The position numbers were made by a program, and so were the translations under genes. Under the pieces are notes generated by a model. That model did not search any database and had not been told where the DNA came from. It was given only the letters and a program-made list of their open reading frames with translations. DNA of 44,266 nucleotides from an uncultured Acidimicrobiaceae bacterium (GTDB lineage: Bacteria > Actinomycetota > Acidimicrobiia > Acidimicrobiales > MedAcidi-G1). Of this stretch, positions 42,049-44,266 are shown piece after piece (position 1 is the first letter of the stretch; every line of letters starts with the position of its first letter). The DNA is taken from positions 1-44,266 of the forward strand of contig CAJWFS010000009.1 in the NCBI GenBank assembly GCA_913030665.1, read 5' to 3'.

Positions 42049-44130
42049 ATGACCATCGAACACCCTGAACTCATCGCAGAACAGGCCTACGTCGACCAGG
42101 CGTATGCCTGCCTGGAAGCGGCGCGGACCCGCGCGCTCCAGCTCACGGCGATGGTGGAGGTGGGCAGGGGCGGCACGAACCAGGCCCGTTTCGAGCGGGA
42201 AGCCATCCAGGAGTCGGTGGCGAACAGGCTCGACCAGCTGGACATGGGTGACGCATCGCTGGTGTTCGGTCGCATCGACCAGGAGGTCGATGCCGGTGGC
42301 GGGCGCTACTACATCGGCCGGGTCGGGGTCTGGGGCCTGGACCAGGAGCCGGTGCTGGTGGACTGGCGCGCACCGGTCGCCGAGTCCTTCTACCGGGCCA
42401 CCGGTCCGGCGCCCATGGGCCTCAAGCGACGCCGGCACTTCGTGAGCCGGGGTCGGAGCCTGCTGGGCATGGAGGACGAGCTGTTCGGCGACCTGGATCG
42501 CTTCCGTGACGATGACCGGAACAGGCTGAGGGGCGAGGGTGCTCTGATAGTGGCGCTGGAGACCGCCCGCACCGGTCACCTCGGCGACATCGTCGGAACG
42601 ATCCAGGCCGAACAGGACGAGATCATCCGGGCGGCGCTTCCGGGCGTGCACGCCGTCCAGGGTGGGCCCGGGACCGGCAAGACGGTCGTCGCACTGCACC
42701 GCGCCGCATACCTGCTCTATACGCACAGGTTTCCGTTGGCCGGCCAGGGCGTGCTGGTGGTCGGCCCGAACCGGCTGTTCCTCGCCTACATAGAACAGGT
42801 CCTTCCGTCACTCGGCGAGGCCGGCGTGGTGCTGGCGACGCTGGGCGACGTCGTCGGTGGCGTCAGGGTCGACGATCGTCGCGAGGTTGCCGAGGTGGGC
42901 AGGCTGAAGGGCGACCTGCGCATGGTCCGGTTCGTGGCCCGTGCCGCCCGGACCCGCCAGAGGGCGCTCCGCCACGACCTGAGGGTCGGATACGGGCTCC
43001 AGTGGTTGCGCCTCTCGACCTCTGAATCGCAGTTCATAGTGGACGAGGCGAGGCGCCGCTACCGGACCCACAACGCAGCCCGCAAATTCGTGGAGGCCGA
43101 GTTCTACGTGGCGTTGGCGGCCAGTGGCCGTGGAGACCTGGATCCCCAGGCCGTGCAGGAACGCCTCCGTGGGGAGATGGCCATCCGGGAGGCCCTGGAA
43201 TGGATGTGGCCGGTGCTGACGCCGGCGCAGCTCCTGAACGACCTCTTCGGCTCGCAGGCGCTCATCCGTGCCGCTGATCCGTCCCTCACCCCGGCCCAGG
43301 TCGGGGCGCTCCACCGGGAGCGTGTCGCCGACCCCGACGACCTCCTCTGGACGGCCTCGGATTCACCCCTCCTGGACGAGGCCCGGGCAGTGCTGGGTGC
43401 CAGGCCCGGCCAGCGCCAGGCCGATGCCGTGCGCACCTACGGCCACATCGTGGTCGACGAGGTGCAGGACCTCTCGCCGATGGACCTGCGCATGCTCGGC
43501 CGACGTTCTCTGAACGGTTCCATGACCGTCGTCGGTGACATCGCCCAGGCAACCGGTGCCTGGGCCCACGACGACTGGGACTCGATTCTCAGGCACCTTC
43601 CCGACCGACGGCCAGCGGTTCGCCACGAGTTGACCGTCGGCTACCGGATTCCGGGCCCCCTCATGGACCTGGCGGCCGGCGTGCTGGCCGAGGCTGCGCC
43701 TGACCTGGCTCCTCCGCGTTCCGTCAGGGCAGAGGGTGACCCGCCGCGTTTCGTGAGGTTGGCGGGGGATGGTGGCCCGGGTCTGGATGGCCTGGCCGAG
43801 GCTGTCCGTTTCGAGTTGGAGGCTGTGGGGGCTGGAAACCTCGCCGTCATCGCAGCCAACTCCCAGACCGCCGAGGTGGAGGACGTCCTGGAGCGGGCGG
43901 GTCTCCCGTACGGTCAGGCGACCCGCCATGGCCTCGACGCACGGGTGGCCGTCGTACCCGTTGAGCTCGTCAAGGGCCTCGAGGTGGACGGCGCCATCGT
44001 CGTCGAGCCGGCCAGGATCCTCCGGGAGCATGCCCAGGGGCTTCGCGCCCTGTACGTCGCCCTGACCCGGGCCACCAGGCGGCTGGCCATCGTCCATGCC
44101 GAGGAACTTCCGGCCGTGATCGATTCCTGA
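42049..44130 (+). CDS. HelD/HelR-like SF1 ATPase
   Basis: 693 residues, UvrD-like superfamily 1. An N-terminal helical arm (about 1-75) precedes the HelD-type domain with VGVWGLDQEPVLVDWRAPVA. Motif I is QGGPGTGKTVVALHRAAYLL, motif II HIVVDEVQDLSPMDL, and motif VI region ALYVALTRATRRL. This layout matches HelD/HelR, which pull stalled RNA polymerase off DNA and, in some actinobacteria, protect it from rifamycins. The 1A insertion (about 240-420) is rich in Arg. The 5' leader is long, with TAGGAT at 41965-41970 a possible -10 box, and no good ribosome site precedes the ATG. Other UvrD-like helicases remain possible. Confidence 0.85.
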   Translation: MTIEHPELIAEQAYVDQAYACLEAARTRALQLTAMVEVGRGGTNQARFEREAIQESVANRLDQLDMGDASLVFGRIDQEVDAGGGRYYIGRVGVWGLDQEPVLVDWRAPVAESFYRATGPAPMGLKRRRHFVSRGRSLLGMEDELFGDLDRFRDDDRNRLRGEGALIVALETARTGHLGDIVGTIQAEQDEIIRAALPGVHAVQGGPGTGKTVVALHRAAYLLYTHRFPLAGQGVLVVGPNRLFLAYIEQVLPSLGEAGVVLATLGDVVGGVRVDDRREVAEVGRLKGDLRMVRFVARAARTRQRALRHDLRVGYGLQWLRLSTSESQFIVDEARRRYRTHNAARKFVEAEFYVALAASGRGDLDPQAVQERLRGEMAIREALEWMWPVLTPAQLLNDLFGSQALIRAADPSLTPAQVGALHRERVADPDDLLWTASDSPLLDEARAVLGARPGQRQADAVRTYGHIVVDEVQDLSPMDLRMLGRRSLNGSMTVVGDIAQATGAWAHDDWDSILRHLPDRRPAVRHELTVGYRIPGPLMDLAAGVLAEAAPDLAPPRSVRAEGDPPRFVRLAGDGGPGLDGLAEAVRFELEAVGAGNLAVIAANSQTAEVEDVLERAGLPYGQATRHGLDARVAVVPVELVKGLEVDGAIVVEPARILREHAQGLRALYVALTRATRRLAIVHAEELPAVIDS

Positions 44131-44136
44131 CTTCTG

Positions 44137-44244
44137 TCACACGATGGCATCCCAGAAGAATTCGAGGTTGTCTCCGCCGACTTTGAACTCCGCCCACCGG
44201 AGCGTGACCGATCCGTAGTGCCAGGTGTTGACGCCTTGGCCCAT
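44137..44244 (-). CDS. 35-residue micro-ORF
   Basis: ATG at 44244 and TGA at 44137-44139. The peptide begins MGQGVNTWHYGSVTLRW and ends LEFFWDAIV. With three Trp, three Phe and alternating polar and apolar residues it looks like a folded small protein or a peptide domain, not a chance frame. TAGAGT ends six bases before the ATG, the same promoter layout as at other genes here. It faces the HelD/HelR-like gene, with six bases between the stops. I do not recognise a family. The gene is complete inside the window. Confidence 0.5.
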   Translation of the reverse strand: MGQGVNTWHYGSVTLRWAEFKVGGDNLEFFWDAIV

Positions 44245-44250
44245 CACCTG

Positions 44251-44256
44251 ACTCTA
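44251..44256 (-). promoter_or_regulatory. -10 element for the 35-residue micro-ORF
   Basis: Minus-strand TAGAGT, six bases before the ATG at 44244; no ribosome site. Its TAG is also the in-frame stop that closes the frame upstream. Confidence 0.4.
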
Positions 44257-44266
44257 GGATTTCCGG

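Overview
The window is a dense, chromosomal, high-GC actinobacterial segment. The best overall fit is a (probably marine) member of the Acidimicrobiia, but this is an inference from gene content and not a phylogeny. Supporting signs are a DUF3263 gene, the PAC2 family, GroEL with a Gly/Met tail under a CIRCE element, HemQ-type haem synthesis, a GlnR-type box, an actinobacterial HelD/HelR-like motor, and many starts that look leaderless. I see no phage, insertion sequence, CRISPR or plasmid gene, and no gene-free stretch over 300 bases.

Layout. 1-6.3 kb: dienelactone hydrolase, Crp/Fnr regulator, a coupled ispD-ispF-rlmB operon, tRNA-Thr(UGU), DUF3263 and LytR_C-domain proteins, glycerate kinase and a MoaD/ThiS-like protein. 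6.4-11.2 kb: CIRCE-controlled solitary groEL, then fdhD, hemQ, a LarE-like sulfur transferase and an unknown protein. 11.25-14.1 kb: a GlnR-type box, an internally deleted 'mini' ammonium transporter, and glnD coupled directly to it with no PII gene between. 14.1-16.3 kb: NUDIX, PAC2 and GNAT proteins. 16.3-22.3 kb: a complete seven-gene mrpABCDEFG Na+/H+ antiporter operon on the minus strand. 22.3-26.8 kb: two facing sets that look catabolic, a micro-ORF/class II aldolase/SnoaL-like/Rieske set and an acetoacetate-decarboxylase-like plus lipocalin-like pair.

26.8-30.4 kb: a MarR regulator divergent from a two-subunit B12-dependent acyl-CoA mutase and its MeaB-like GTPase. The active-site residues fit isobutyryl-CoA-type mutases, not methylmalonyl-CoA mutase. 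30.5-34.9 kb: GtrA-like protein, two methyltransferases, an alpha/alpha-toroid protein and a GT4 glycosyltransferase, which look like an envelope-glycoconjugate module. 34.9-37.8 kb: dtd, a methyltransferase, and an apolipoprotein N-acyltransferase homologue with Ser in place of the catalytic Cys. 37.8-41.9 kb: a class III nucleotidyl cyclase, hemY, hemE and a patatin-like protein on the minus strand. 42-44.3 kb: a HelD/HelR-like ATPase and a facing 35-residue micro-ORF.

The points most worth a second look are the mini-Amt-glnD unit under a GlnR box, the mutase active-site signature, the Cys-to-Ser Lnt, the two micro-ORFs too short for ordinary gene calling, and a recurring promoter layout (TANNNT, or CANNNT, ending 6-9 bases before the start codon) that predicts leaderless mRNAs at about fifteen genes.
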